Notes: generated by a model not told the origin, from the sequence alone. A DNA stretch of 64,000 nucleotides from Ancylobacter moscoviensis (GCF_007559435.1 NZ_VMBP01000002.1:744001-808000), one strand, 5' to 3'; shown: positions 1-8,350, counted from the first letter of the stretch. Translations and numbers: made by a program.

Positions 1-1119
1 GGTGATGGTCGCCGCCGGAAGGCTGTTGCGGAAGACTGCCGTGCCGCCGCTCAGCGCGCCGCGAACCGTGAGCGCGCCTCCACCGCCCAGCAGGAACTGG
101 CCGGCGCCGAGCGAGACGACGGAATCGACATCGATGGCGCCGGAGGCCAGCACGAGCGCGCCGTTGCCGGCATTCTCCAGACGCTCGTTGATGGCGGATG
201 CGGTGTCGCCCGATCCGATGTTGACGACCCGGCCCGCCGCCTGTCCGGTTTCCGTGTAGATCGCGGTCTCGGCCTTGCCGGTGGCGCCGGCGAGGGTGCG
301 GATCGCGTCCTGCCGGTCGACGCGGCGGTAGAGCGGGTCGTAGGGAGCCTGGCCGGAAGTGTCGCCCAGCGGAACGCGCAGGCGCGCGAGGAAGATGCCT
401 TGCGTGTCTCGCTGGTCGTCATGGGTCAGGCCGGCGATGAGCGTGAAGCGCGAGCCGTTGCCGAAGGCGGGAAGGCCGGCGCGCGACAGCTCGATGCGGG
501 CGGATACGCCCGGTACGTCTTCGAGATCGTCGCCGGTGTAGTAGTAGCCGCCGGCGAAGAGCTTGATCTGGGTGAGGTCGTCCGGCGAGAGGAAGGGCAG
601 GCGATAGCCGATCTCGGCATCGAACCCGTCCATGGCGGTTTCCTCGCCGGCCCGGAAGACGAGGCGGTTGGCCTCGATCAGCGCGGCATTTGCGATGGCC
701 AGCGAGCTTTCGATGTCGCCCACCGGCAGGTAGGCATTGGCGCGGATCTCCCAATCCTGGCTGAGGGCTTCGAGGCCGACGCCGATCTGGGTGAAGCTGT
801 TGTCATACTGGCTGTTCAGATAGTCAAAATAGCCATTGATCCCGTAGACCCAGCCATTGTCGTGGCGGAAGCGGTAGCCGATGCCGAGCGAGCCCTGCTC
901 GATTTCCTGCTCGCTGCCGAAGCTGGCGCGAGCGTCGAGGAACAGTAGGCGGTTCCCGTCACCCGTCATCGGCAGGAACAGGTCGAAGCTGCCGAAGGCT
1001 TCGTCTCCAACCGTGCCCAGCGTGGCTTCCAGCGAGGCGGGGGCGCCTCCCGGCGGTTCGGCCATCGCCGGCAGGCTCACCGCGGTCGCGAGGAGCGCGG
1101 GAATAACGGCGCGTCTCAT
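1..1119 (-). CDS. Inverse autotransporter (invasin/intimin-like) adhesin, N-terminal part; runs off the left edge
   Basis: The minus frame stays open from an ATG at 1119 to base 1 (373 codons, no stop; 3' end outside the window). Residues 1-22 form a signal peptide (MRR start, hydrophobic core, AMA cleavage motif). Residues about 30-260 resemble the inverse-autotransporter beta-barrel: alternating aromatic strands such as GSLGIGYRFRHDNGWVYGIN and NGYFDYLNSQYDNSFTQIGV. After about residue 265 a Gly/Ala/Ser-rich repetitive stretch begins, as expected of an exported passenger. In this family the N-terminal barrel sits in the outer membrane and the C-terminal passenger is displayed for adhesion. 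I infer a cell-surface adhesin; the missing 3' end would show the passenger type. It lies downstream of an AT-rich regulatory region and is read away from the betaine transporter operon. Confidence 0.8.
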   Translation of the reverse strand, partial: MRRAVIPALLATAVSLPAMAEPPGGAPASLEATLGTVGDEAFGSFDLFLPMTGDGNRLLFLDARASFGSEQEIEQGSLGIGYRFRHDNGWVYGINGYFDYLNSQYDNSFTQIGVGLEALSQDWEIRANAYLPVGDIESSLAIANAALIEANRLVFRAGEETAMDGFDAEIGYRLPFLSPDDLTQIKLFAGGYYYTGDDLEDVPGVSARIELSRAGLPAFGNGSRFTLIAGLTHDDQRDTQGIFLARLRVPLGDTSGQAPYDPLYRRVDRQDAIRTLAGATGKAETAIYTETGQAAGRVVNIGSGDTASAINERLENAGNGALVLASGAIDVDSVVSLGAGQFLLGGGGALTVRGALSGGTAVFRNSLPAATIT

Positions 1120-1386
1120 GTGCACTCTCCTGGGGAAGGTTTCGGAGGGTTTCCGAACCTCAATCCCGGCGCACTGCGTTAGCACCGCCATTCACCAAAA
1201 AGAACGAAAAATGACTCTAAGTTGTTGATATAAAAGTCATTTTATAATTATTCGTAGACAAATTAAATATCGAACATCGCGTCAAGGAAGCGATGGCAAC
1301 ACGAACGAGCTCCTTGCGGGAACTGCCGTCGCCACGCTGGTCCGGCGTGTCTGGCCGGACTCCCTCCGAGGGAATGAAAAGAAAAA
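1120..1386. promoter_or_regulatory. AT-rich upstream region of the inverse autotransporter with a 9-bp dyad
   Basis: No gene is supportable in 1120-1515. Around 1197-1275 the base composition drops sharply to AT-rich, unlike the rest of the window. Within it AAAATGACT at 1208-1216 is matched by its inverted copy AGTCATTTT at 1235-1243, an operator-like dyad about 90-125 bp upstream of the adhesin ATG. The symmetric arms suggest a dimeric regulator site; the regulator is unknown. Confidence 0.5.
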
Positions 1387-1409
1387 GCGGCCGGAAATGA
1401 TCCGGCCGC
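1387..1409 (-). terminator. Rho-independent terminator of the proVWX operon
   Basis: GCGGCCGGA at 1387-1395 pairs perfectly with TCCGGCCGC at 1401-1409 around a 5-nt loop. Read on the minus strand the stem is followed immediately by a T-rich tract (TTTTTCTTTT). It sits about 105 bp beyond the proX stop codon. Confidence 0.85.
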
Positions 1410-1515
1410 AGGGGAGGTCGCCACCCGAGCCGGCCAGGGCCGGGCGCAGGTGGACGGAGGTTCTGCCGGCGCACATCCGGGCGCGCCCGACGGTCGGCGA
1501 TTCCGCCGGACCGGT

Positions 1516-2370
1516 TCACTTGGTCCAGGTGTCGACCTTGTCCTTGTTCGCCGCGACCCACGCCTTGGCGGTGGCTGCCGGATCGGCGCCGGGCTTGTTG
1601 TTCTCGACCATCACCTTCTGCTCGTCGTCGAGCGAGAGGCTGAAATTATCGAGGATCTTGTAAGCCTCCGGCGCTTCTTCCTTCAGCTTGGTCGAGACCA
1701 CGGTGTTGACCGTCTCCTCGCCGCCGAACACGCCCTTGGGGTCGGCGAGATACTTCAGGTCCCACTCGGCGAACATCCAGTGCGGCGTCCAGGTGGTGAC
1801 GACAATCGGCTCCTTCTTGGCGTAGGCGTCCTTCAGCGCCGCGACCATGGTGGCGTCGGAGCCCTCGACCAGCTTCACCGGCAGGCCGTAGTCCTTGACC
1901 GCCTTTTCCGAGGCCTTCATCAGGCCGGCGCCGGGATCGATGCCGATCACCTTGCCGCCGAACTTCGCTGGGTCCTTCTTGATGTCCTCGATCGTGGTGA
2001 TGTCGACATAGGTCGGCACCGCCCAGCCGATCTTGGCGCCGGTCACATTGGGGCCGAGATCGACCACCTTGTCCTTGAGCTTGGCGTTGTAGGCGGCGTG
2101 AGTGGCCGGCAGCCAAGCCGCGACCATCGCGTCCGCCTCGCCGGTCGCCACCGCCTGCCACATGGCGGCGCCGGAAAGCGGCACGATCTTCACCTTGTAG
2201 CCCTTGTCCTCCAGCACGGTCTTGATGATGTTGGTGGCGACCACGGCGTCGGACCATTCCACATAGGCGATGGTCAGGTCCTTCTTCTCCGCCTGCGCAG
2301 CCCCGACGGCGAGGCCGAGGGCGGTGGCGGCGATGGCGGCCGTCTTCACGTACTTTCCGAATAGCGACAT
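1516..2370 (-). CDS. proX: Glycine betaine/proline-type ABC transporter substrate-binding protein
   Basis: 284 aa, OpuAC/ProX family periplasmic binding protein. Residues 1-27 are a signal peptide ending in AAQA. The mature start shows the family pattern (AYVEWSDAVVATNI), and the AAWLPATHAAY segment supplies a Trp typical of the aromatic betaine-binding box. It is the last gene of the operon, after the ATPase and permease, with a 66-bp gap behind proW. Its job would be to capture a quaternary ammonium osmolyte (betaine, choline or proline betaine) and deliver it to ProW/ProV. Exact ligand cannot be decided from sequence; rhizobial choline binders (ChoX) are relatives. Confidence 0.85.
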   Translation of the reverse strand: MSLFGKYVKTAAIAATALGLAVGAAQAEKKDLTIAYVEWSDAVVATNIIKTVLEDKGYKVKIVPLSGAAMWQAVATGEADAMVAAWLPATHAAYNAKLKDKVVDLGPNVTGAKIGWAVPTYVDITTIEDIKKDPAKFGGKVIGIDPGAGLMKASEKAVKDYGLPVKLVEGSDATMVAALKDAYAKKEPIVVTTWTPHWMFAEWDLKYLADPKGVFGGEETVNTVVSTKLKEEAPEAYKILDNFSLSLDDEQKVMVENNKPGADPAATAKAWVAANKDKVDTWTK

Positions 2371-2436
2371 GTCGGTTGCTCCGCGTTGGAAGGTGAGGGG
2401 TCGGAAGTCGTTGCGCTGCTTCCGTTGTAGGAATGG

Positions 2437-3291
2437 TCAGCCGCCCTGGCGGTCGCGCCGCATGTGGCGGGCGACGTACTGGGTGATGCGGTCGAGGATG
2501 ACGGCGAGCACCACGATGGCGATGCCGGCCTGGAAACCCTGTCCGGCTTCGAGCCGCTGGATCGCCTTCCACACCTCGCCGCCCAGCCCGCCGGCACCGA
2601 TCATCGCCGCGATCACCACCATGGAGAGCGCGAGCATGATGGTCTGGTTGATGCCGGCCATGATGGTCGGGATGGCGAGGGGGAGCTGCACCTTGAACAG
2701 CTTCTGCCAGCGGCTGGAGCCGAAAGCGTCGGCGGCCTCGACCAGTTCCGGCGGTGTCTGGAGGATGCCGAGGGCGGTCAGGCGGATGGTCGGCGGCATG
2801 GCGAAGACGATGGTCGCGAAGCAGGCCGACACCGCCCCGAGGCCGAAGAACGGGATGGCGGGGATCAGATAGACGAAGCTCGGCATGGTCTGCATCATGT
2901 CGAGCGCCGGAGCGACGACGCGCCAGAAGCGCTTGCTGAGCGCGGCGCCGACGCCGATCGGAATGCCGATGGCGAGCGCGAACAGCGTCGAGACCAGCAC
3001 CAGCACGAGCGACTGCAGGGTCGCCCGCCAGAGCTCGAGGTTCCACAGGAAGGCGAAGCCGAGCATCGAGAAGATCGCGATGCGCGCGGTGGTCAGCCGC
3101 CAGATCAGCAGTCCGAAGAGGATGATGACCAGCCAGGGCGGCAGGCCGACGAGGAAATCGGTAGTGGCTTCGATGCCGGTACCGATGACCGCGCTGAGCG
3201 CGCGGGTGACGCCCGAGAAGTGTTCCGTCGCCCAGTCGAGGGCGATGTCGCACCATTCGGCGAGGGGAATGCGGGGGATCTCGAAGGCCAT
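2437..3291 (-). CDS. proW: Glycine betaine/proline-type ABC transporter permease
   Basis: 284 aa from ATG 3291, chosen because GGAGGA lies just upstream and the protein then begins MAFEIPRIP, as ProW-like proteins do. Several hydrophobic spans and the BPD_transp_1 core are visible, with the cytoplasmic EAA-like loop around VEAADAFGSSRWQKLFKVQLPL and the downstream GINQTIMLALSMVVIAAMIG segment characteristic of OpuAB/ProW permeases. It begins 13 bp after the proV stop codon, so translation is probably coupled. It forms the membrane channel for the ProX-bound osmolyte. Confidence 0.88.
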   Translation of the reverse strand: MAFEIPRIPLAEWCDIALDWATEHFSGVTRALSAVIGTGIEATTDFLVGLPPWLVIILFGLLIWRLTTARIAIFSMLGFAFLWNLELWRATLQSLVLVLVSTLFALAIGIPIGVGAALSKRFWRVVAPALDMMQTMPSFVYLIPAIPFFGLGAVSACFATIVFAMPPTIRLTALGILQTPPELVEAADAFGSSRWQKLFKVQLPLAIPTIMAGINQTIMLALSMVVIAAMIGAGGLGGEVWKAIQRLEAGQGFQAGIAIVVLAVILDRITQYVARHMRRDRQGG

Positions 3292-3304
3292 CGTCCGTCC
3301 TCCC

Positions 3305-4504
3305 TCAGTGCGTCGTTTCGGAGCGCCGCCGCGCCAGCGCCGCCACGAGGTCGGCATTGGCGATCACGCCCTTGAGCTCGCGGTCCGGCCCGATGACAGC
3401 GATCTCGCCGCGGCCGGAGGCGAGCTTGGCGACGGCGTCGTTCAGCGTCGCCGTGCCGGGCACGCAGGCCTCGCGGTCGCTGAGCAGCAGGCGCAGTTCC
3501 GTATCGCCTGCCTGCTTCAGGGTTTCGGCATCGACGGTGCCCTGGAAACGTCCCTCGTGGCAGACGACGGTGACGACCGGCTCACCCGACTGGGTGAGGA
3601 TCGCCAGCGCCTCGGCGGCGGTGCTCTGCCAGGGCTTCACGGCGGCCGGCTGGCGCATGGCGTCGCCGGCGGTGACGACGCCGAGCACGTCGATATGCTC
3701 GACGAAGCGGCGCACATAGTCGTCGGCCGGGTTGGCGAGGAAGTCGGCCGCCGTGCCCTGCTGGACGACACGGCCGTCCTTCATCAGCACGATGCGCCCG
3801 CCGAGCGCGATGGCCTCGTCGAGGTCGTGGCTGACGAAGACGATGGTCTTCTTCAGGCGCCTTTGCAGCGCCACGAGTTCCTGCTGCATGTCCCGGCGGA
3901 TCAGCGGGTCGAGCGCGCTGAAGGCCTCGTCCATCAGCAGCACGTCCGGGTCCAGCGCCAGCGCGCGGGCGAGGCCGGCGCGCTGCTGCATGCCGCCGGA
4001 AAGCTGCGAGGGATAGTGCTGGTCCCAGCCTTTCAGCCCGACCGTCTCGATCGCCGTGAGCGCCCGGTCGCGCCGCAGATCGGGCGCGACGCCCTGGACT
4101 TCGAGACCGTATTCGACGTTGCGCAGGATGGTACGGTGGGGAAACAGGGCGAATTGCTGGAACACCATGCCGAAGCGGGTGCGGCGGAATTCCATCAGTT
4201 CGCGTTCGTTGAGCGCGGTGACGTCGGTGTCATCGACGAGCACCGAGCCGGAGGTCGGCTCGATCAGCCGGTTGATGCAGCGCAGGCAGGTCGACTTGCC
4301 CGAGCCCGACAGGCCCATGACGACGAGGATTTCGCCTTCGTCGACGTCGAAGCTTACATCCTGCAGGCCGATGACGGCGCCCGTGGCCTTCTGCACTTCG
4401 GCGCGGCTCTGCCCGGCCTTGAGCAGCGGCAACGCCGCGCCGGCCTCGTCGCCGAATATTTTCGTCAGTCCCCGGACCTGAACCCGCGGTCGCTTTGCGT
4501 TCAT
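3305..4504 (-). CDS. proV: Glycine betaine/proline-type ABC transporter ATPase with C-terminal CBS domains
   Basis: 399 aa. Walker A GLSGSGKST, Q-loop VFQQFALFPH, signature LSGGMQQR and Walker B LLMDEAFSALD are all intact, followed by the switch His in FVSHDLDEA. Residues about 275-399 form a tandem CBS region, which in OpuA-type importers senses ionic strength or nucleotide and gates transport. First gene of the proVWX operon. The ATG at 4504 follows a GA-rich Shine-Dalgarno that is itself buried in a hairpin (4508-4529). Confidence 0.92.
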   Translation of the reverse strand: MNAKRPRVQVRGLTKIFGDEAGAALPLLKAGQSRAEVQKATGAVIGLQDVSFDVDEGEILVVMGLSGSGKSTCLRCINRLIEPTSGSVLVDDTDVTALNERELMEFRRTRFGMVFQQFALFPHRTILRNVEYGLEVQGVAPDLRRDRALTAIETVGLKGWDQHYPSQLSGGMQQRAGLARALALDPDVLLMDEAFSALDPLIRRDMQQELVALQRRLKKTIVFVSHDLDEAIALGGRIVLMKDGRVVQQGTAADFLANPADDYVRRFVEHIDVLGVVTAGDAMRQPAAVKPWQSTAAEALAILTQSGEPVVTVVCHEGRFQGTVDAETLKQAGDTELRLLLSDREACVPGTATLNDAVAKLASGRGEIAVIGPDRELKGVIANADLVAALARRRSETTH

Positions 4505-4507
4505 GCG

Positions 4508-4529
4508 CTCCCCTCATTATTGAGGGAAG
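4508..4529 (-). promoter_or_regulatory. Hairpin sequestering the proV ribosome-binding site
   Basis: On the minus strand CTTCCCTCA (4529-4521), loop ATAA and TGAGGGGAG (4516-4508) can form a 9-bp stem with one G-U pair. The 3' arm is the whole purine-rich Shine-Dalgarno, three bases before the ATG. A stem of this kind would reduce translation unless opened by temperature, salt or a ligand. The pairing is read directly from the sequence; regulation is inference. Confidence 0.5.
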
Positions 4530-4594
4530 TGTCCGGCGCATGGCTGCCATGCCGATTGGACAGATGCGACAAGCCGGGCTGCAAAGACGACAAT

Positions 4595-4632
4595 AGCCCG
4601 GTCTTATTGCGTCCCCGTCAATAAGCCGGGCT
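4595..4632 (-). terminator. Inverted repeat at the end of the P1 peptidase gene, probable terminator
   Basis: The arms AGCCCGG..TTATTG (4595-4609) and CAATAAGCCGGGCT (4619-4632) pair around a 9-nt loop with a small bulge. The right arm touches the peptidase stop codon. A clear T-run is absent, so it could also be an operator or an mRNA-stabilising stem between the peptidase and proV genes. Confidence 0.45.
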
Positions 4633-5621
4633 CAACCCCACAAATCCCGCCAGGCGGGCAGGGTGCCGGGCTGCGGCAGCGCGGTCGCCTCATGGACGGC
4701 GCGGGCGCAGGCACGGGCGAGGGTGCGCACCACTGCGTCGCCGATCAGGGCAAGGTCGAATACCGGATCGACGAGCGGCCGCCGGCCGGTGGCGGCGGCG
4801 AAGATGGTGTCGCCGTCGAGCGGCGTGTGCACCGGCCAGATGGCATGGGCGTAGCCGTCGTGCGCCATCACCGCGAGGCGCTTGCACTGCGCTTTGGTCA
4901 GCACCGCATCGGTGGCGACGAGGGCGATGGTGGTGTTGGCCCCGGGAGGCAGGCCCTTCAACGGCGGACGTTCCGGCAGGACCGGCAGCGGGGAGGGCAG
5001 GCCGAGCCCGCCGAATTCGCCGTACTGCTCGAAAGGCGCGGCCCAGAAATGCGGCGCGTCCGGCAGGTTCGTCGCGCCGCAGGCATTGACCGCCACCAGC
5101 GCCCCCACCGTATGGCCGGATGCCGCCACCATCGAGGCGGAGCCGAGGCCGCCCTTGAGGTTCACCGTGGTGGCGCCGGTGCCCGCGCCGACCGTACCCA
5201 GCGGCATGTCGAGGCCGGCCGCGTTGGCGGCGGCATAGCCGAGGTCGCGATAGGGGGCGAAGCGGCCCCAGTCCTTGTTGCCGCCGTTGATGAGGTCGAA
5301 CAGCACCGCGCCGGGGACGATAGGCACCAGCGCCGTGCCGACGGGATAGCCGATCCCCTGCTCGGCCAGCGCGGCCATCACCCCGGCGGCAGCGTCGAGA
5401 CCGAAGGCGGAGCCGCCGGAGAGAGTCACCGCGTGGATGGCGCCCACCGTTTCGTCGGGTGCCAGCAGATCGGTCTCGCGTGTGCCCGGCCCGCCGCCGC
5501 GCACGTCGACCGAGGCGACGGCCGGCTCATCGAAGAGGATGGCGGTGACACCGGAAGCGAGGTCGAGGTCGGTGGCATGGCCGACCTTCAGGCCGGCGAC
5601 GTCGGTGATCAGGTTACGCAT
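4632..5621 (-). CDS. P1 family peptidase (DmpA/L-aminopeptidase-like)
   Basis: About 329 aa from ATG 5621, preferred over the more upstream start because GAGGA lies 4-8 bp ahead and the protein then opens MRNLITDVAGLKVGHA, the usual N-terminus of this family. The conserved VRGGGPGTRETDLL and LSGGSAFGLDAAAGVM blocks are present, as is the GAGTGATT glycine/threonine block. Members have a DmpA/ornithine-acetyltransferase-like fold and include aminopeptidases and beta-peptidases. The substrate here is unknown. It is transcribed divergently from ccdA. Confidence 0.82.
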   Translation of the reverse strand: MRNLITDVAGLKVGHATDLDLASGVTAILFDEPAVASVDVRGGGPGTRETDLLAPDETVGAIHAVTLSGGSAFGLDAAAGVMAALAEQGIGYPVGTALVPIVPGAVLFDLINGGNKDWGRFAPYRDLGYAAANAAGLDMPLGTVGAGTGATTVNLKGGLGSASMVAASGHTVGALVAVNACGATNLPDAPHFWAAPFEQYGEFGGLGLPSPLPVLPERPPLKGLPPGANTTIALVATDAVLTKAQCKRLAVMAHDGYAHAIWPVHTPLDGDTIFAAATGRRPLVDPVFDLALIGDAVVRTLARACARAVHEATALPQPGTLPAWRDLWG

Positions 5622-5734
5622 CGGTTCCTCGCTCACGCGCATCACATCCCGGCGAGAGGCCAAGCCGCCGCATTGCGTAAGCCGGTGCGGGCGTGCATTG
5701 GGAAGCTCTCGGAACGGCTAAGGTTGCCTATTTC

Positions 5735-6466
5735 ATGGCCGACGTCACTCTTCCGGCCGCCTTCGTGGCCGGTATCGCCAGCTTCGCCTCGCCCTGCGTC
5801 CTGCCGCTGGTGCCGCCCTATCTGTGCTACCTCGCCGGGACGAGCCTCGACCAGATCACGCACAAGGCCCCGACCGACGTTGCCGCCTGGCGCACGCTCG
5901 GCGCGGCGATGGTGTTCGTCGCCGGCTTTTCCACGGTCTTCGTGGCGCTCGGGGCGGGCGCGTCGGTCGCCGGCAGCTATCTGCGGCTCTATTCGCAGGA
6001 ACTGGCTATCGTCGCGGGTGTCGCCATCCTGCTGATGGGGCTGCACTTTCTCGGTGTGCTTCGGCTCGGCTGGCTGACGCGCAGCAAGCGCGTGCATGTC
6101 GATGCGCCGTCGACGCTGGCGGGCGCCTATGTGATGGGGCTCGCCTTCGCCTTCGGCTGGACGCCCTGCATCGGCCCGGTGCTGGCGGCCATCCTCGCCG
6201 TGGCGGCGAGCGAGCAGACGCTGACGCGCGGGGCGGGGCTGCTCGCCACCTATTCCGCCGGCCTCGGCGTGCCCTTCCTCGCGGTGGCCGCCATGGCGCG
6301 GCCGGCGCTCGGCCTGCTCGGCCACGCCCGGCGCTACCTGCCGGTGGTCGAGAAGGTGATGGGTGGGCTGCTGGTGCTCACCGGCATCGGCTTCCTCTCC
6401 GGCTGGATGGCGCAGATGAGCTTCTGGCTGCTGGAAACCTTCCCGGCGCTGTCGAGTTTCGGCTGA
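5735..6466 (+). CDS. ccdA: Cytochrome c biogenesis protein CcdA (thiol-disulfide transmembrane carrier)
   Basis: 243 aa, about six membrane spans, the compact CcdA form. The two conserved redox cysteines are visible in the pseudo-symmetric segments FASPCVLPLVPPYLCY and GWTPCIGPVL. The protein passes electrons from cytoplasmic thioredoxin across the inner membrane to periplasmic thiol carriers used for cytochrome c maturation. I chose ATG 5735 because the family N-terminus (ADVTLPAAFVAGIASF) starts here; an upstream in-frame start at 5693 would add 14 residues without homology. No other ccm gene is adjacent. Confidence 0.85.
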   Translation: MADVTLPAAFVAGIASFASPCVLPLVPPYLCYLAGTSLDQITHKAPTDVAAWRTLGAAMVFVAGFSTVFVALGAGASVAGSYLRLYSQELAIVAGVAILLMGLHFLGVLRLGWLTRSKRVHVDAPSTLAGAYVMGLAFAFGWTPCIGPVLAAILAVAASEQTLTRGAGLLATYSAGLGVPFLAVAAMARPALGLLGHARRYLPVVEKVMGGLLVLTGIGFLSGWMAQMSFWLLETFPALSSFG

Positions 6467-6573
6467 GATCGTGACCACGGGCAGAGCCGTTCTGCCCGTT
6501 TTCCCTCCGATTCGTTTTCTCCTTCGGTTCGCACCCTTCTGCCGCAACCGGATGTGGAGCCTCTGAACGACGA

Positions 6574-6599
6574 AACCCGCCGGATCGCTCCGGCGGGTT
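6574..6599. terminator. Bidirectional terminator between ccdA and livK
   Basis: AACCCGCCGGA (6574-6584) pairs perfectly with TCCGGCGGGTT (6589-6599) around TCGC. It lies between the two convergent genes ccdA and livK and can serve both. Confidence 0.75.
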
Positions 6600-6642
6600 C
6601 CTGAAGGATGCTGCTTCCCGGAAGGAAGCGCGGCCTTTCGGC

Positions 6643-7743
6643 TCACATCTGGGTGTAGCCGCCGTCCTTCCAGACGTACAGCACGTAGTCGAGGCTGGTG
6701 CGGTCGCCCTTCTTGTCGAAGGTCAGGTCGCCCAGAACGGTCGAGAACTTGGCGCCGGAGTGGATGTAGTCGGCGACCTTCTTGGGATCGGTCGACTTGA
6801 TGGCCTCGGCGGCCTGCTGGAAGATCTGGCCGGCGGCGTAGGTGTAGAGGACGTAGCCTTCCGGATCGATGCCCTTGGCCTTGAACGCGGCGACGGCGTC
6901 CTTGGCGGCGGGGTTGTTGCGCGGATCGGGACCGAAGGTCATGAGGGTGCCCGCGGCGCCCGGACCGGCGATGGTCCAGTATTCCTTGTCGGTGATGCCG
7001 TCACCCGAGAAGAGCACGGTCTGCATGCCCTGGTCGCGCATCTGGCGGACCAGCAGGCCGGCTTCCGTGTGCAGGCCGCCGTAGTAGAGCAGGTCGACGC
7101 CCGCGGCCTTCAGCTTGGAGACGAGGGCCGAATAGTCCTTCTCGCCCGGGTTGATGCCTTCGTACGCCACTTCCTTGATGCCGGCGGCGTTCATCGCCTT
7201 CTGCGTCTCGTCGGCGAGACCCTTGCCGTAGGGGGTCTTGTCGTGGACGATCGCAACCTTCTTGTCCTTGAAGTTCTTGGCGATGTAGTTGCCCGCCACC
7301 GTGCCCTGCTGGTCATCGCGACCGCAGACGCGGAAGGTGTTCCACATCTTACGCTCGGTGAAGGTCGGGTTGGTCGAGGCCGGGGTCAGCTGGAGAACGC
7401 CGGCTTCTTCATACTGCTCGGAGGCCGGGATCGACACGCCGGAGTTGAAGTGGCCGAGGACCACCTTCACGCCGTCGGACACGAACTTGTTGGCCACCGA
7501 GACGCCCTGCTCGGGCTTGGAGGCGTCGTCGCCGACGATCAGCTCGACCTTCTCGCCGAGAATGCCGCCCTTGGCGTTGACGTCGGCGGCCCACTGCTCG
7601 GCGCCGTTCTTCAGCTGGGCGCCGAAGGTCGCGTTGGCGCCGGTGATCGGGCCGCCCACACCGACCTTGACCTGCGCGGACGCCGGGACGGCGAGCGCCG
7701 CCATGGCGCCGAGCGCGATGCCGGCAAACAGAAGCTTCTTCAT
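6643..7743 (-). CDS. livK: Branched-chain amino acid ABC transporter substrate-binding protein
   Basis: 366 aa from ATG 7743, preceded by AGGAGAG. Signal peptide residues 1-23 (MKKLLFAGIALG... ending in ASA). The mature protein starts VKVGVGGPITGANATFGAQ, the classic LivJ/LivK fold-I periplasmic binding protein opening, and carries the SNPTFTE and FRVCGRDDQQG segments of the Leu/Ile/Val binders. It is the last gene of the liv cluster, separated by 130 bp and a stem-loop from the membrane and ATPase genes, so it may have extra expression from its own promoter. Confidence 0.9.
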   Translation of the reverse strand: MKKLLFAGIALGAMAALAVPASAQVKVGVGGPITGANATFGAQLKNGAEQWAADVNAKGGILGEKVELIVGDDASKPEQGVSVANKFVSDGVKVVLGHFNSGVSIPASEQYEEAGVLQLTPASTNPTFTERKMWNTFRVCGRDDQQGTVAGNYIAKNFKDKKVAIVHDKTPYGKGLADETQKAMNAAGIKEVAYEGINPGEKDYSALVSKLKAAGVDLLYYGGLHTEAGLLVRQMRDQGMQTVLFSGDGITDKEYWTIAGPGAAGTLMTFGPDPRNNPAAKDAVAAFKAKGIDPEGYVLYTYAAGQIFQQAAEAIKSTDPKKVADYIHSGAKFSTVLGDLTFDKKGDRTSLDYVLYVWKDGGYTQM

Positions 7744-7820
7744 GAACTTCTCTCCTGGTTCTGGAAGGGTAGTTTTCTCGCCGCCTCGACGACACGGTAA
7801 CACGCGCCGCGTGCCGGTAT

Positions 7821-7842
7821 CATGCCCCTTTTCGCGGGCATG
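7821..7842 (-). repeat. Stem-loop between the liv transporter genes and livK
   Basis: CATGCCC at 7821-7827 and GGGCATG at 7836-7842 form a perfect 7-bp stem with an 8-nt loop just past the stop of the small membrane protein gene. No T-run follows on the minus strand. It could be an attenuator or an mRNA end-protector that sets the binding-protein/permease ratio. Confidence 0.4.
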
Positions 7843-7873
7843 TCGATGACGGAGCGAAAGCCTGCGAAGGCGC

Positions 7874-8350
7874 TCACGGAGCTTCTCCCGGGGCGCCCGA
7901 CGGGGCGGACTCGGACCAGCCGACGGGGCCGGACTGACGGTAGAGCCAGCCGTAGCGCGTGCCCATCTGCGCGGCGCGCTCGGCGCGGAAGCCGAGCGTG
8001 GTGATCGCGGTCAGAAAGGCAGTGTCGCTGATGAAATGCTGCAGGGAGAGCAGCGTGCCCTCGAACAGCGCGTAGTGGAAGAAGCGAACCACGCAGCCGA
8101 GCAGGACGGCGTAGATCACCGCCTGCCGGTAGCTGCGCCAGGTGCGGGCGATGGAGCGTCCGGTCAGCCAGGCGGCGCCGCCGCCGAGGAAGACGGTGAC
8201 GAGCAGGAAGTCGCCGCGCGAGACCTCCACAACCAGCTCCGGCGCGAAGACGGCGGCGGCGAGCACCGCCACGACGACGAGCGCGGGAATGACGACGGCG
8301 AGGCTGCTGGGGCTGCCCTGGGCGATGAGGGTTCCAGTGCGTTCCGACAT
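7874..8350 (-). CDS. Small membrane protein of the liv operon (resembles DUF6867), function unknown
   Basis: 158 aa with three or four hydrophobic segments (about residues 18-40, 45-65, 75-92 and a weaker one near 105-120) and a hydrophilic Pro/Ser-rich tail. Its ATG overlaps the livF stop codon by one base (TGATG), so it is translationally coupled to the transporter. I recall an uncharacterised alphaproteobacterial family, DUF6867, occupying this position. No enzymatic motif is visible. It may be an accessory subunit of the importer; that is inference from coupling alone. Confidence 0.7.
   Translation of the reverse strand: MSERTGTLIAQGSPSSLAVVIPALVVVAVLAAAVFAPELVVEVSRGDFLLVTVFLGGGAAWLTGRSIARTWRSYRQAVIYAVLLGCVVRFFHYALFEGTLLSLQHFISDTAFLTAITTLGFRAERAAQMGTRYGWLYRQSGPVGWSESAPSGAPGEAP

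Noticed and set aside
1120-1515. A 114-codon open frame (minus, 1217-1561) in the gap between the adhesin and proX
   Set aside because: It overlaps proX's end in another frame and covers the terminator; it has no Shine-Dalgarno and no protein-like composition.
1646-3256. A 536-codon minus-strand frame spanning proX and proW
   Set aside because: It is the wrong frame of both genes on the same strand, extremely Arg-rich, and would replace two well-recognised proteins.
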